From: Rubripirellula sp.
GTDB taxonomy: Bacteria; Planctomycetota; Planctomycetia; Pirellulales; Pirellulaceae
DNA: 47,293 nucleotides
Reading direction: 5' to 3'
NCBI GenBank assembly: GCA_028823035.1
Contig: JAPKCI010000021.1
Coordinates: 1 to 47,293 of the forward strand
Shown here: one piece after another, positions 27,099 through 35,854 of the stretch
Position numbering within the stretch: position 1 is the stretch's first letter
How the letters are laid out: each line of letters starts with the position of its first letter
Made by a program: the position numbers and the translations under genes
Notes under the pieces: generated by a model
The model's input: only the letters and a program-made list of their open reading frames with translations
What the model was told of the DNA's origin: nothing
Databases searched by the model: none

Positions 27099-28484
27099 AT
27101 GAAAAAAATTTTGTTGATTGGGTTTGCATTGTTGGTTTTTGCGATGTTCGCACTGGTATTGGTCAGCCTGTATTTGGCGAAATCAACCGGTAGCCGTGTT
27201 GCTCAGAAGCGTCAGGCAATCGTCAATGCAGGTGACAAAGTTTACCTGTCAGGATCTGCGGGCGATCTTATTCCTGCGGACGAGAATGGAATGGCCCAGT
27301 TCGAATCTGCCGTGCCTGATCTGAGAGCGTTTGAGGAGGATTATGCGAAACTGGCTTTTTTTTCGAACGACTTGAACTACAAGTTGGGTCCAAAGCAGAT
27401 TGCCGATCTCGAAAAAATCATTGCAAAGTACCCAGCAATGTTTGTTGAACTTGATCGTGCCGCTGCGTGTACACAATTCGTCGATCTGTCCGAGAATGAT
27501 GATGTCGGGTTGGACGCGTTTGGGGACATGCATATGGAACTGCGTGTGGCAGCGAAAGCTTTCTCTGCCAAAGCACTCGTCGCAGCTTATCAAGGCAAGG
27601 GAGATGAGGCGTTGCAGGCGTGCGAAACGGCTTTGAACTTGCGCCCGGTGGCCTCCGTTAGGCCTTGTGTTTTGAGCTGCCTGGTAGATGTAGCAGCCCA
27701 AGGTATCATTTTTAATACTGCAAATCAGGTGTTGCAGATTTCTACGCCAACACCTGAGGCGATTGCACAATTTAAAAACAGGATTTCTAGCATTGATAAC
27801 GTTGCCGACTTTACTGACGCGATTAAGGGAGAACGGGCGTTTGGATTGTCGATGATCAAAAGGGTGCAGGAAAGCAGTGGTGATGGGGGTTCCGACGTGA
27901 TCCCAGGTGGGGCAGTATTGCTGGGCAACTGGCTGGGGGAGGCGTACTTGAATGATGATGAAGAAAAGTACATGGATTTGATGGCTGCACATATTGACCT
28001 CATCGGACAGCGCAAAAAGCTGAGGGATCCCGTCTTGAAAAAAATAGAAGATGATTTGAGGACGATAAAATTTCGTCACGCCTTGTCAAAAATGATGGTT
28101 CCTACGCTCGGTAATGCTCATGATGCAGTGGACCGTATTGAGGCTCAGTTGCGGTGCATGCGAATGATGTGCGATCACTCTCTGACGTCATCCAATGCAT
28201 CGGTCGTTCCCGCTGGCGACCCGGAACTCGATCCGTACACGGGCAAAAACCTGAAGTCCAAAACAACCGCAACGGGATGGCTTGTCTACAGCGTGGGAGA
28301 AAATCTTACAGATGATGGTGGAAAGATTGTTGCCAAGGATTTGTCATCGCGCCCCTTGGACACTGGCTTCGGGCCGCTCTTGCTGCCCTTGACGGCTTCA
28401 GAGCCTGGAACTTCAGAGCCTGGAACTTCAGAGCCTGGAACTTCAGAGCCTGATGTTGTTCCGGCAGTTGCAAGCGAATCGTGA
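27099..28484 (+). CDS. Membrane-anchored protein of unknown function with TPR-like helices
   Basis: 461 residues from ATG 27099, preferred because it starts directly with an N-terminal anchor (MKKILLIGFALLVFAMFALV); earlier in-frame starts at 27057 or 26907 add unlikely sequence and the ribosome site is weak either way. After the helix the protein is mostly alpha-helical and soluble, with one TPR-like pair (AKALVAAYQGKGDEALQACE, TALNLRPVASVRP). The C-terminal third has a conserved-looking DPYTGKNLK segment. The extreme C-terminus contains GTSEP repeated three times, from a 15-bp DNA repeat. Related proteins of this shape are common in planctomycetes but unnamed. It ends 67 bp from the convergent gene at 28552. 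Confidence 0.65.
   Translation: MKKILLIGFALLVFAMFALVLVSLYLAKSTGSRVAQKRQAIVNAGDKVYLSGSAGDLIPADENGMAQFESAVPDLRAFEEDYAKLAFFSNDLNYKLGPKQIADLEKIIAKYPAMFVELDRAAACTQFVDLSENDDVGLDAFGDMHMELRVAAKAFSAKALVAAYQGKGDEALQACETALNLRPVASVRPCVLSCLVDVAAQGIIFNTANQVLQISTPTPEAIAQFKNRISSIDNVADFTDAIKGERAFGLSMIKRVQESSGDGGSDVIPGGAVLLGNWLGEAYLNDDEEKYMDLMAAHIDLIGQRKKLRDPVLKKIEDDLRTIKFRHALSKMMVPTLGNAHDAVDRIEAQLRCMRMMCDHSLTSSNASVVPAGDPELDPYTGKNLKSKTTATGWLVYSVGENLTDDGGKIVAKDLSSRPLDTGFGPLLLPLTASEPGTSEPGTSEPGTSEPDVVPAVASES
28396..28452 (+). repeat. 15-bp coding tandem repeat, about 3.8 copies
   Basis: CTTCAGAGCCTGGAA at 28396, 28411, 28426 and a 12-base partial at 28441. It encodes the GTSEP tail of the upstream protein and keeps frame. 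The copies are identical. Confidence 0.95.
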
Positions 28485-28551
28485 GCGGTTGTGGCGTCTG
28501 CTGCCCACTGGCGATTGAATTGCCAAGAAGCACGTATTGAGTCAGGGCGAG

Positions 28552-29610
28552 TTATCCAGAGGTGAACGCTTCTCGGACAACACCGCCGCCGGTCACCCCC
28601 AGTGGATTTTCCTCCAGCCCATGGTGATTGAAGACAAGTTTTTCCGCATTGATTCCGATGGCATGCAAAATCGTTGCGTGCAGATCGAGTGGTGGGAGTC
28701 CCGGTTGTGGAAATTGAGCTTCAGGGATAATGATCGGTGGGTTGGAATCGGCCGTATTCTGGTTGATTCGAAACAGCAGGAATCCCAGTTCGAAACATAC
28801 CATGAATGCAACCATCATCAACACAGCCATCGACATCGCGATGATTTTGACTACCGAAACCTGTCCCGTTTGGATCGTGATTGGTGCAGGCGGATCGACC
28901 AGAATTGCATCATGTGCCTGCTCCGTTTGCTGCACCGCGAGGCTGAGTCTGTCATGTTGAACGGTTGTGCCAAATTGTGCTTTGGGTAGCGTTGTTATTT
29001 CAGTGATGGATGCATCATCTGGCTTGCGGGCGGGACGTTCCGCGGGAACCCCCATTGGTGCTTCGCGGAACAGATTAGCGATCAGTAAGCCAACGGCAGT
29101 GAGAATCGCGAATACGAACAACATCAGAATTAGCAATTCAAGCTGATTTGCGAACTGACGATCGTGCGTCTGTAGAAAGGCAAGTGAGGTGAGCAGACTT
29201 GTGGAAACGAACGCAGGAATCCAGCCAACAAAATAGTGAAGCATGATCTGTCGCCAGTCCCGCTCGGTTCTCTCCATGAGCAATTGTGGGGCGAGGGTTG
29301 TTAGAAACTTCTGGCGAACTTTGACGACGCGAAGGGTGCCAACTGGCACGACTGGTAAAAAAGAACAGTGATCGACTTCACGACCTGATACGAGCAGGGA
29401 TTCAACCCCAACTCCTCTGACAATGCTGCCTCTTCGCCAAACAGTGGCAGTGGTTTTGGTTTTGCACTGCCATAGATAGTCGTTCCGGTTCCATTGAGCG
29501 TAAACACTTGGATGGCGAAACTCGTGTTTGAGAAATGGTGATGATGGGGACTGAACGCGTTGACTGAACGTTTTCTTGCCAAAGGGTTCTTGCCAAAGGG
29601 TTCTTGCCAA
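28552..29610 (-). CDS. Membrane protein fused in frame to a DUF1501-like C-terminal tail; possibly a degraded or chimeric gene
   Basis: Up to 352 residues; the start is uncertain. The first 100 or so residues (WQEPFGKKTFSQRVQ, then tryptophan- and arginine-rich sequence) do not look like a conserved domain. Two hydrophobic hairpins follow (PAFVSTSLLTSLAFLQ with LLILMLFVFAILTAVGLLIA) and a third helix (AMSMAVLMMVAFMVCFELGF). The last 45 residues, LPPLDLHATILHAIGINAEK then GLEENPLGVTGGGVVREAF, match the C-terminal end of DUF1501 sulfatase-like proteins (DLHATxLHxxGxxxEKL ... GxVVxEx). The catalytic body of DUF1501 is absent. This looks like a recombination remnant joined to an unrelated membrane gene. 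The 5' end begins inside a 14-bp tandem repeat. Confidence 0.5.
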   Translation of the reverse strand: MARTLWQEPFGKKTFSQRVQSPSSPFLKHEFRHPSVYAQWNRNDYLWQCKTKTTATVWRRGSIVRGVGVESLLVSGREVDHCSFLPVVPVGTLRVVKVRQKFLTTLAPQLLMERTERDWRQIMLHYFVGWIPAFVSTSLLTSLAFLQTHDRQFANQLELLILMLFVFAILTAVGLLIANLFREAPMGVPAERPARKPDDASITEITTLPKAQFGTTVQHDRLSLAVQQTEQAHDAILVDPPAPITIQTGQVSVVKIIAMSMAVLMMVAFMVCFELGFLLFRINQNTADSNPPIIIPEAQFPQPGLPPLDLHATILHAIGINAEKLVFNHHGLEENPLGVTGGGVVREAFTSG

Positions 29611-29634
29611 AGGGTTCTTGCCAAAGGGTTCCAG
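29579..29634. repeat. 14-bp tandem repeat, four copies, at a gene start
   Basis: CCAAAGGGTTCTTG occurs at 29579, 29593 and 29607, with a fourth, slightly changed copy at 29621. On the minus strand each copy supplies a TTG start and MARTLWQ-like codons in a different frame, because 14 is not a multiple of three. Confidence 0.95.
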
Positions 29635-29875
29635 TGCCTTTCCGGCTAAGGTTTCACCATTTCCCCCATTCTAACCTTCGAGGCTTGGAAAATGGTTGTG
29701 GATGAGAGATAATGCAGCGGACGTGATTCATTGAATGGAGTTCCCGGTATTCACGTTCCTGCCTACCAGAAGATGATTCCGCCTGCTGCAGATGAATTGG
29801 ATTGCAGTTTTGTAGATCGAATCCGCCGCCTCGTTCTGGGATTTCCTTTCACGCCAGTTCTTCTTGTGATTGTCC

Positions 29876-32332
29876 ATGTTTTGTAACCGGTTGACCCTGA
29901 TCCTCATGGCTTCGTTTCTGCCTGCAACGCGGGCGGTGTGTGTTGATCAATCGTTGGATGTTTTTTCCAAACGCGTGCACCCTGTTCTGATAGAACTTTG
30001 TGATGGTTGCCACGGCAGGAAAAAATCCGAGGGGGGGATTCGACTCGACCGGCTCGATCCCGATCTGGTGAACGGATCAGATTCGGAAATATGGCATGAT
30101 GTTTTTGAACAGCTTAAAAATGGTGAGATGCCACCAGCCAAGGCGAAGCAACCTGACGCAGAGCAGCGAAAAATATTGACGCAATGGCTCGTGGGTGCGC
30201 TCCAGGATGCGGCCGAAGCAAAACGTGGTCAGAACGGGCGTGTTGTTACCCGGCGTTTGACCCGTTACGAATATCAGAACACGATGCGGGATCTCTTGTT
30301 GATTGATCTGGATTTCGCTCAAGGTCTGCCGCCTGACCCCGCTTCGCAGGAGGGGTTTCAGAACAACGGATCAACTCTTGAAATGTCACCGACGCAGATT
30401 GAGCAGTATTTGGATGTTGCGCGCCGGTCGCTGTCCCAGGCCATCGTGACGGGGGATCGTCCGAGGCTTTACGAGGTCACCCAAAATGCCACCGCCATGG
30501 GGAAATTACCCACAAAGAAGTTTGCTGGGCATGCACCAGTAAGCCCGGAGTTCATTCTTGACCTGAAAGAATTTCCACGTACAGGACCATTTGAGTTGAA
30601 GGTAAGGGCCCGGGCAGCGATTCCAGCCGGGGAAGGTGTTCCTCGCATTCAGGTTTCGATGGGCAATGTGCCAGGCATTATCCATGTTCCGCGGGGCGAA
30701 ATCGGCGAAGCAGAGGTGGACACCATTTCCCAAACCATCACGTTTCACGGTCGCATGGAGGACTTCCCACAACCCGGGCCGATTTCCTTTGGTAATTCGG
30801 GGTTCAAGGGCATGATCGTGATGATTGATTTCGTTGATGCCGATGGCAACGAACTGCGCTATCCGGATCGTACTTACACGGCGAAGACGCCACCCTTGAA
30901 AAAGCAGAAAAAAGACCAGGACGAGGCAATCGAGTCAGATGCAAAAAAAGAACCCGTTGCGTTCGGTGGGCGGTTAGAGATTGAGGTGCAATCTGTCGAA
31001 TTTCAATCGCCGGTCTATGCAAGCTGGCCTCCGCCAAGTCATGAACGCCTGTTCTTTGCTTCTCCTCACGTCGGAAATGAATCTCTCTACATTCGCGATG
31101 TATTGAAGCGTTTCATGGAATCAGCTTTTCGCCGTTCTGTTCTGGCTACTGAGGTAGAACAGATGGCAAAGCTCTTTGGGAAGATTCGGGCCGATAGCGA
31201 GACTTTCGAGGATGCCGCCAGAGAGACGTTGGCAGCTGTTTTGGTGTCACCGAGTTTTCTTTACATCGTGGAACAACAGAATCGGGCATCCGACGACTTG
31301 CAGGTCACCGACTTTGAGCTGGCGTCGCGGTTGTCCTATTTCCTTTGGAGTACAGCACCCGATCAGCAACTGATGGATTTGGCTCGGCAGGGGCAGTTGA
31401 AGGATGGCAAGGTGTTGAAGCAACAAGTCGAGCGGATGCTCGAAGACGAGAGATCGTCTGAATTTGTCCGTCATTTCGTGACTCAGTGGTTGGATCTTGG
31501 CGGATTGGATCGGGTGGCTGTGAATCCAGAGTTTTTTCCGGGATTTGACAACAAGTTGAAGACTCAGATGCGCAACGAAACACTGGCTTTTTTTTCGGAG
31601 ATCCTGCGGGCTGACCGGAGTGCACTGGAGTTGCTCGATTCCGATTGGGTCATGTTGAATCGTCCCATGGCCAGTCATTACGGTTTGACAGGGCCTCGCT
31701 CGCAGGAATTTGAACAGGTCACGCTGGAGTCGGATGACGCTCGCGGGGGGTTGTTGGGTCAAGCGGCATTCCTGCTCGCGAACAGCAACGGTGAGGATTC
31801 ACATCCGATCAAACGTGCTGTTTGGATTCTTGATCGGTTGCTCGGTTCGCCGCCTGCTTCACCGCCAGCGGATGTACCCGATCTGGATACCGAAAACCCC
31901 GATCTGGCCAAGATGACGTTAAAGCAGCAACTGGCAGTTCACAGCAGCAAAGAGTCGTGCGGAAGTTGCCATCGAGAGATTGATCCCTGGGGCATTCCCT
32001 TGGAAAATTTTGACGCTGTAGGCCGCTGGCGTGCAGAAATACCGCAAGTCAATCGCCGGGAACCAATGGAGATCGATACCGTTGGGGTTTTGCCGTCGGG
32101 TGTCGAGGTTGAGGGCCCCACGCAGCTAAAACGCTATCTTGTGGAATCGCAGGGTGAGCGATTCGCCAAGGCAATTGTCAAACGCTTGATGGCCTATGGG
32201 CTGGGACGTTCGCTCGATTTTGCCGACCGCCAGACAGTGGATGAGTTGACCGAAAACTTTGTCGAGAACGATTATAGACTCCGTGCCCTTCTGGTCGATT
32301 TTGTGCAAAGTAAGGCATTCAGGACAAAATAG
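29876..32332 (+). CDS. Planctomycete cytochrome c / DUF1587-DUF1595-DUF1592-DUF1588-DUF1585 protein
   Basis: 818 residues from ATG 29876 with a signal peptide (LTLILMASFLPATRAVCVDQ). Domain order: cytochrome c-like with heme site CDGCHG near residue 42 (FSKRVHPVLIELCDGCHG); DUF1587 (VTRRLTRYEYQNTMRDLLLI); DUF1595 (FMESAFRRSVLATEVEQM, VSPSFLYIVE); DUF1592 (LASRLSYFLWSTAPDQQLMD, FVTQWLDLGGLD); DUF1588 (RGGLLGQAAFLLANSNGEDS, then a second CxxCH, SCGSCHREIDPWGIPLENFD); DUF1585 (VKRLMAYGLGRSLDF, FVQSKAFR). This is a complete, typical member. Such proteins are thought to be exported redox enzymes, mainly for polysaccharide breakdown; the reaction is unproven. A DUF1552 gene follows 71 bp downstream, the standard pairing. 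Confidence 0.95.
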   Translation: MFCNRLTLILMASFLPATRAVCVDQSLDVFSKRVHPVLIELCDGCHGRKKSEGGIRLDRLDPDLVNGSDSEIWHDVFEQLKNGEMPPAKAKQPDAEQRKILTQWLVGALQDAAEAKRGQNGRVVTRRLTRYEYQNTMRDLLLIDLDFAQGLPPDPASQEGFQNNGSTLEMSPTQIEQYLDVARRSLSQAIVTGDRPRLYEVTQNATAMGKLPTKKFAGHAPVSPEFILDLKEFPRTGPFELKVRARAAIPAGEGVPRIQVSMGNVPGIIHVPRGEIGEAEVDTISQTITFHGRMEDFPQPGPISFGNSGFKGMIVMIDFVDADGNELRYPDRTYTAKTPPLKKQKKDQDEAIESDAKKEPVAFGGRLEIEVQSVEFQSPVYASWPPPSHERLFFASPHVGNESLYIRDVLKRFMESAFRRSVLATEVEQMAKLFGKIRADSETFEDAARETLAAVLVSPSFLYIVEQQNRASDDLQVTDFELASRLSYFLWSTAPDQQLMDLARQGQLKDGKVLKQQVERMLEDERSSEFVRHFVTQWLDLGGLDRVAVNPEFFPGFDNKLKTQMRNETLAFFSEILRADRSALELLDSDWVMLNRPMASHYGLTGPRSQEFEQVTLESDDARGGLLGQAAFLLANSNGEDSHPIKRAVWILDRLLGSPPASPPADVPDLDTENPDLAKMTLKQQLAVHSSKESCGSCHREIDPWGIPLENFDAVGRWRAEIPQVNRREPMEIDTVGVLPSGVEVEGPTQLKRYLVESQGERFAKAIVKRLMAYGLGRSLDFADRQTVDELTENFVENDYRLRALLVDFVQSKAFRTK

Positions 32333-32403
32333 ATTGTGCGATAATCGTGATATGAGAAGATCCAGTTCTCGAACAAATCTGATGATTCAAAAGTGAGTTC
32401 AGT

Positions 32404-33720
32404 ATGAAAAAATCATGGCAACTCGATCGACGCGCTGCTTTGAAGGCCGCCGGTGTCAGCATGGCCTTGCCCTGGCTCGAAGCAATGGGCGCACCCAGTT
32501 CCAAGCGGGAGTTGCCACGCAGAATGTGTGCCATCCTGTTCCCTTTCGGAGTCGCCATGCCGAAGGATGATGCCGAAGATCGGCAATGGGGTTGGTTTCC
32601 CACGGGGCAAGGTAAAGACTATCAGCTGACCAACGTACTGAGGCCCTTGGAACCGCTGATGGATCATGTTTCCATTTTCCACGGCTTGTCACACCCCCGT
32701 TGCCGCGCAATGAACGGGCATGATACGGGTGATACTTTTCTAACAGCAAATAATTTGGCGCCCGTTAGTTATCAGAATACGATTTCGATCGATCAGTATG
32801 CTGCGAGTGTGATTGGCAAGCAGACCCGTCTGCCTTCTTTGACGCTGTCGACTGATGGCGGAGTTGGCCCCCGGACACGAACAACAACTCTGTCCTATAC
32901 TGACAAGGGTCAGCCCATTCCTGCTTTGTCAGATCCCGCACAGATTTTCAAGCGATTGTTTGGACAGGACGGTGCCAGTGCGAATGACCGACGCAAACTG
33001 CAGAATTCGGAGAGCATTCTCGATTTGGTGATGGAGCAATCGAATTCGCTGAGTCGTAATCTTGGGGTGGCTGACCAACGGAAAATGGCCGAATTTGAAA
33101 CGTCCGTTCGTGATGTCGAAAAACGTGTCGAACGCTCCCGCAGTTGGCTGGACATTCCACTGCCGACAGTCGACCGTGATTCCATTCTGCTCGACACCAC
33201 CGTTGATGCGCCCCGTGATTATCTGAAGGCGATCTACGATCTACAATTCCTGGCTTTTCAAACTGATTTGACTCGGATTTCAACCTATCAAATTGGCAGT
33301 TACGGTCCGTCGAAGGCGAGGGCCTTTCCTGCCGTTCTTGGACTCAAACCTGACTGGCATGGTTTGGCTCACGCGGCAGGCAAGAAGGGAGGCCCAGAGA
33401 ATATTGGACGGTTTGACCAATTTCTGGCCGAGCAATTGGCGAGTTTTCTTACTCGTTTGCAAGAGACTCCCGAGGGTGATGGCAGCCTGCTCGATCGCAC
33501 ACTTGTGCTTTATGGCAGCAGCAACAGTCGCACGCACCAGAACCGAAATTACCCACTGCTGCTAGCGGGCGGTGGCAAGCTTGGCTTGCGTCACAATCAG
33601 GTTCTGCGGTTTGACGAAAAGACCCCAATGTCAAATGTTTTCGTCACGATGCTACAGGCACTCGGCGTCGAGGTCGACAGGTTCGTCGATAGCACTGGAC
33701 CTCTGGATGGTTTGACTTGA
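32404..33720 (+). CDS. DUF1552 protein, Tat-exported
   Basis: 438 residues. The twin-arginine region LDRRAALKAAGVSMALPWLE at the N-terminus is characteristic of DUF1552. Family motifs include RRMCAILFPFGVAMP, SIFHGLSHP, GHDTGDTFLTA, SIDQYAA, PSLTLSTDGG, a TDLTRISTYQIGS segment, HGLAHAAG, and LVLYGSSNSRTHQNRNYPLL, the last like the metal-site region of alkaline phosphatase-fold enzymes. It nearly always follows a DUF1592-type gene, as here (71-bp gap), so the two are probably one transcript and one exported pathway. Length is normal; no missing parts are evident. Exact reaction not established. Confidence 0.93.
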   Translation: MKKSWQLDRRAALKAAGVSMALPWLEAMGAPSSKRELPRRMCAILFPFGVAMPKDDAEDRQWGWFPTGQGKDYQLTNVLRPLEPLMDHVSIFHGLSHPRCRAMNGHDTGDTFLTANNLAPVSYQNTISIDQYAASVIGKQTRLPSLTLSTDGGVGPRTRTTTLSYTDKGQPIPALSDPAQIFKRLFGQDGASANDRRKLQNSESILDLVMEQSNSLSRNLGVADQRKMAEFETSVRDVEKRVERSRSWLDIPLPTVDRDSILLDTTVDAPRDYLKAIYDLQFLAFQTDLTRISTYQIGSYGPSKARAFPAVLGLKPDWHGLAHAAGKKGGPENIGRFDQFLAEQLASFLTRLQETPEGDGSLLDRTLVLYGSSNSRTHQNRNYPLLLAGGGKLGLRHNQVLRFDEKTPMSNVFVTMLQALGVEVDRFVDSTGPLDGLT

Positions 33721-34000
33721 AGTTGTCTTGCTGGTCGCCTGGGGGTTTTGTCCACTTCTCGTTTGTCATGCGTTGACCATGCGTCGATTGGTCGTCTGCC
33801 CTGCGATCAACCTGCGCTACGATCAAGGGATGATTTGCGCTTGATTGTTGCCACCATCGCTCGTTCGATGCGAGCGAGTTAGCATGCAAACGTTCAGCGT
33901 TTGTCCGGCACTGGCGGACAAAATTTGCTATTGTGCTCAGATTGATTTGGAGCACGATCGCGTTTTGGCAACGCATTAAGACACCGAAGGAAAACGATTG

Positions 34001-35515
34001 ATGTTATTTGCTCGCACGGTTTTTGTAGCAATTTTTTTCGTCGGTGTGGCAAGTGTCGGACTGGCAAGTGTCGGACTGGCAGCCAATGAACAACCGAATG
34101 TTCTGTTCATCGCTGTTGATGATTTAAACGATTGGGTTGGGTGTCTCGGTGGCCATCCTCAGGCGGTGACGCCAAACATTGACAAGCTTGCCGAGCGAGG
34201 GATGCTGTTCACGAATGCCCACTGTGCAGCCCCCGCTTGTACTCCATCTCGAGCCTCGTTGTTCACCGGGCAAATGCCACAGAATACTGGTGTCTGGTCG
34301 AATGATGGGCCAAAGTTGCCACGGGTGCGGCCCGATGCGTTTTTGCTTCCACAATCATTCAGCAAATCAGGTTACAAGACTTTGGGTACCGGAAAGCTTG
34401 GACCGACCAAGTCGTGTTTTCAAACGTACTTCGCCGTCGATCAGCGATGGAGCCCACTGACGGCCGATGCAGTCAAATACACGCCGGAAGAATTGCCCAG
34501 TAAGGCCACTTCTAACCCTCGGCATACGGTGACGCTCAGAGGCAAGCGTTATGTGCTGCCTCTGAACCGCATGACTTCCGATCGCACTCCCGATGATCCC
34601 AAGGGAGAGTCATTTGATTGGGGCCCATTCGATGTTCCTGATTCGGATTTCGGAGATACACAGATCACAAATTGGGCGATCGACAGGCTTCAAACAGAAT
34701 CGGACCAACCGTTATTTCTTGCGGTGGGTTACTATCGCCCCCATCAACCGTTGTGGGCGCCGAAGCGTTTTTTTGAACGCTTCGAGAACTCGCCAGCTGA
34801 ACTGCCGAGTGTTCACGCAGATGATTTGGATGACCTGAGTGCAGTGGCAAAACAGTGGGCGTTGAGACCAGTCACTTCAGGCAGGCACTCCACCGTTTTA
34901 AAGTTTCGTCAATGGCAGGCGGCTGTTGAGGCATATTTGGCTTGTGTCACCTACGTCGACTATGAGATCGGGCGACTTCTGAACGCTCTTGATCAGTCTT
35001 CTTTGGCCGACAACACGTTGATCGTTTTGTGGTCTGATCATGGTTGGCATTTGGGCGAAAAACAGCACTGGGGGAAGTGGACTGGATGGGAACGCTCAAG
35101 TCGCGTTCCATTGATCATCGTGCCGCCTCGACCGCAGGCGAAACAGATGGTGCCGGCAGGTGCTCGGTGTGATCAGCCAGTCAATCTGATTGACATCTAC
35201 CCTACCTTGATCGACCTCTGTGGCGTTCAGAATCCGCCGCATGAACTGGACGGTCGATCGCTCGTTCCGTTGCTGAAGAATCCGTCGCGGGATTTGGGTC
35301 GAACCTCGGTCACGATGTTTGGTCTGAATAACGGCTCATTAAGGACCAACCGTTGGCGTTACATTCATTATTCAGATGGATCTGAAGAACTGTATGATCT
35401 GCGTGAAAATGCCAATGAATGGGTGAATCTCGCAGGGCAAGCATCGCAACGGGCGACTCTCGACTCGCTACGTGAACTGCTTGCTCCGTATCTGACCCCC
35501 AAGGTTGAACGGTAG
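34001..35515 (+). CDS. Secreted sulfatase (iduronate-2-sulfatase-like)
   Basis: 504 residues from ATG 34001, with GAAGGA ten bases upstream; a TTG at 33998 is one codon earlier. Signal peptide with a doubled GLASVGLA motif. The core reads NVLFIAVDDLNDWVGCLGGH (metal-binding Asp40, Asp41), TPNIDKLAERG, and AACTPSRASLFTG-like CTPSR with Cys80, the formylglycine site. Further motifs: YYRPHQPLWAPK, YEIGRLLNAL, LWSDHGWHLGEKQHWGKWT with the second Asp-His metal pair, and ELYDLRENANEWVNLA near the end. It hydrolyses sulfate esters from a sulfated glycan or monosaccharide; the match is to the iduronate-2-sulfatase-type branch, but substrate is not certain. Needs the formylglycine-generating enzyme from elsewhere. 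Confidence 0.92.
   Translation: MLFARTVFVAIFFVGVASVGLASVGLAANEQPNVLFIAVDDLNDWVGCLGGHPQAVTPNIDKLAERGMLFTNAHCAAPACTPSRASLFTGQMPQNTGVWSNDGPKLPRVRPDAFLLPQSFSKSGYKTLGTGKLGPTKSCFQTYFAVDQRWSPLTADAVKYTPEELPSKATSNPRHTVTLRGKRYVLPLNRMTSDRTPDDPKGESFDWGPFDVPDSDFGDTQITNWAIDRLQTESDQPLFLAVGYYRPHQPLWAPKRFFERFENSPAELPSVHADDLDDLSAVAKQWALRPVTSGRHSTVLKFRQWQAAVEAYLACVTYVDYEIGRLLNALDQSSLADNTLIVLWSDHGWHLGEKQHWGKWTGWERSSRVPLIIVPPRPQAKQMVPAGARCDQPVNLIDIYPTLIDLCGVQNPPHELDGRSLVPLLKNPSRDLGRTSVTMFGLNNGSLRTNRWRYIHYSDGSEELYDLRENANEWVNLAGQASQRATLDSLRELLAPYLTPKVER
34048..34077 (+). repeat. 15-bp tandem duplication inside the sulfatase signal peptide
   Basis: GGCAAGTGTCGGACT occurs at 34048 and 34063 without change and lengthens the hydrophobic region by five residues. 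The frame is kept. Confidence 0.9.
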
Positions 35516-35854
35516 TAAATTTGCTTGCAAGTAGCGTGGGGTGTATAACACTGTCGTGCTAAGCAGTTAGCGTACGTTCTTGCAAGTCGTGCTTCCTTGC
35601 CTTGACAGGTTCTCGATTTCATCGTGGCCTTATTCTGTTGGGACGTGTTGTCCGTCGATTCCCCACATTTTGCCTGAAGGTTGGATTCAACGCAGGCCAA
35701 GCTTGTCACCCCGCGAAGCTACGGCCCTGCGTCAAAAAAATGCGTCTGGAAGAAAACGCGGAATGCCGACCGACCCTGCCGTGACACGCGACTGCAAGAT
35801 CCTTGATGGACAACCTGCAGGGCTGTGTGTTGATTCCGCAACAGGCTCTGTCAG
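35516..35854. other. Convergent intergenic stretch
   Basis: 339 bp between the ends of the sulfatase gene and the minus-strand CARDB-like gene. No accepted gene and no clear terminator hairpin with a T-run. Confidence 0.4.

Noticed and set aside
28552-29610. Complete DUF1501 gene
   Set aside because: Only the last 45 residues match; the large catalytic body is missing in all frames I examined.
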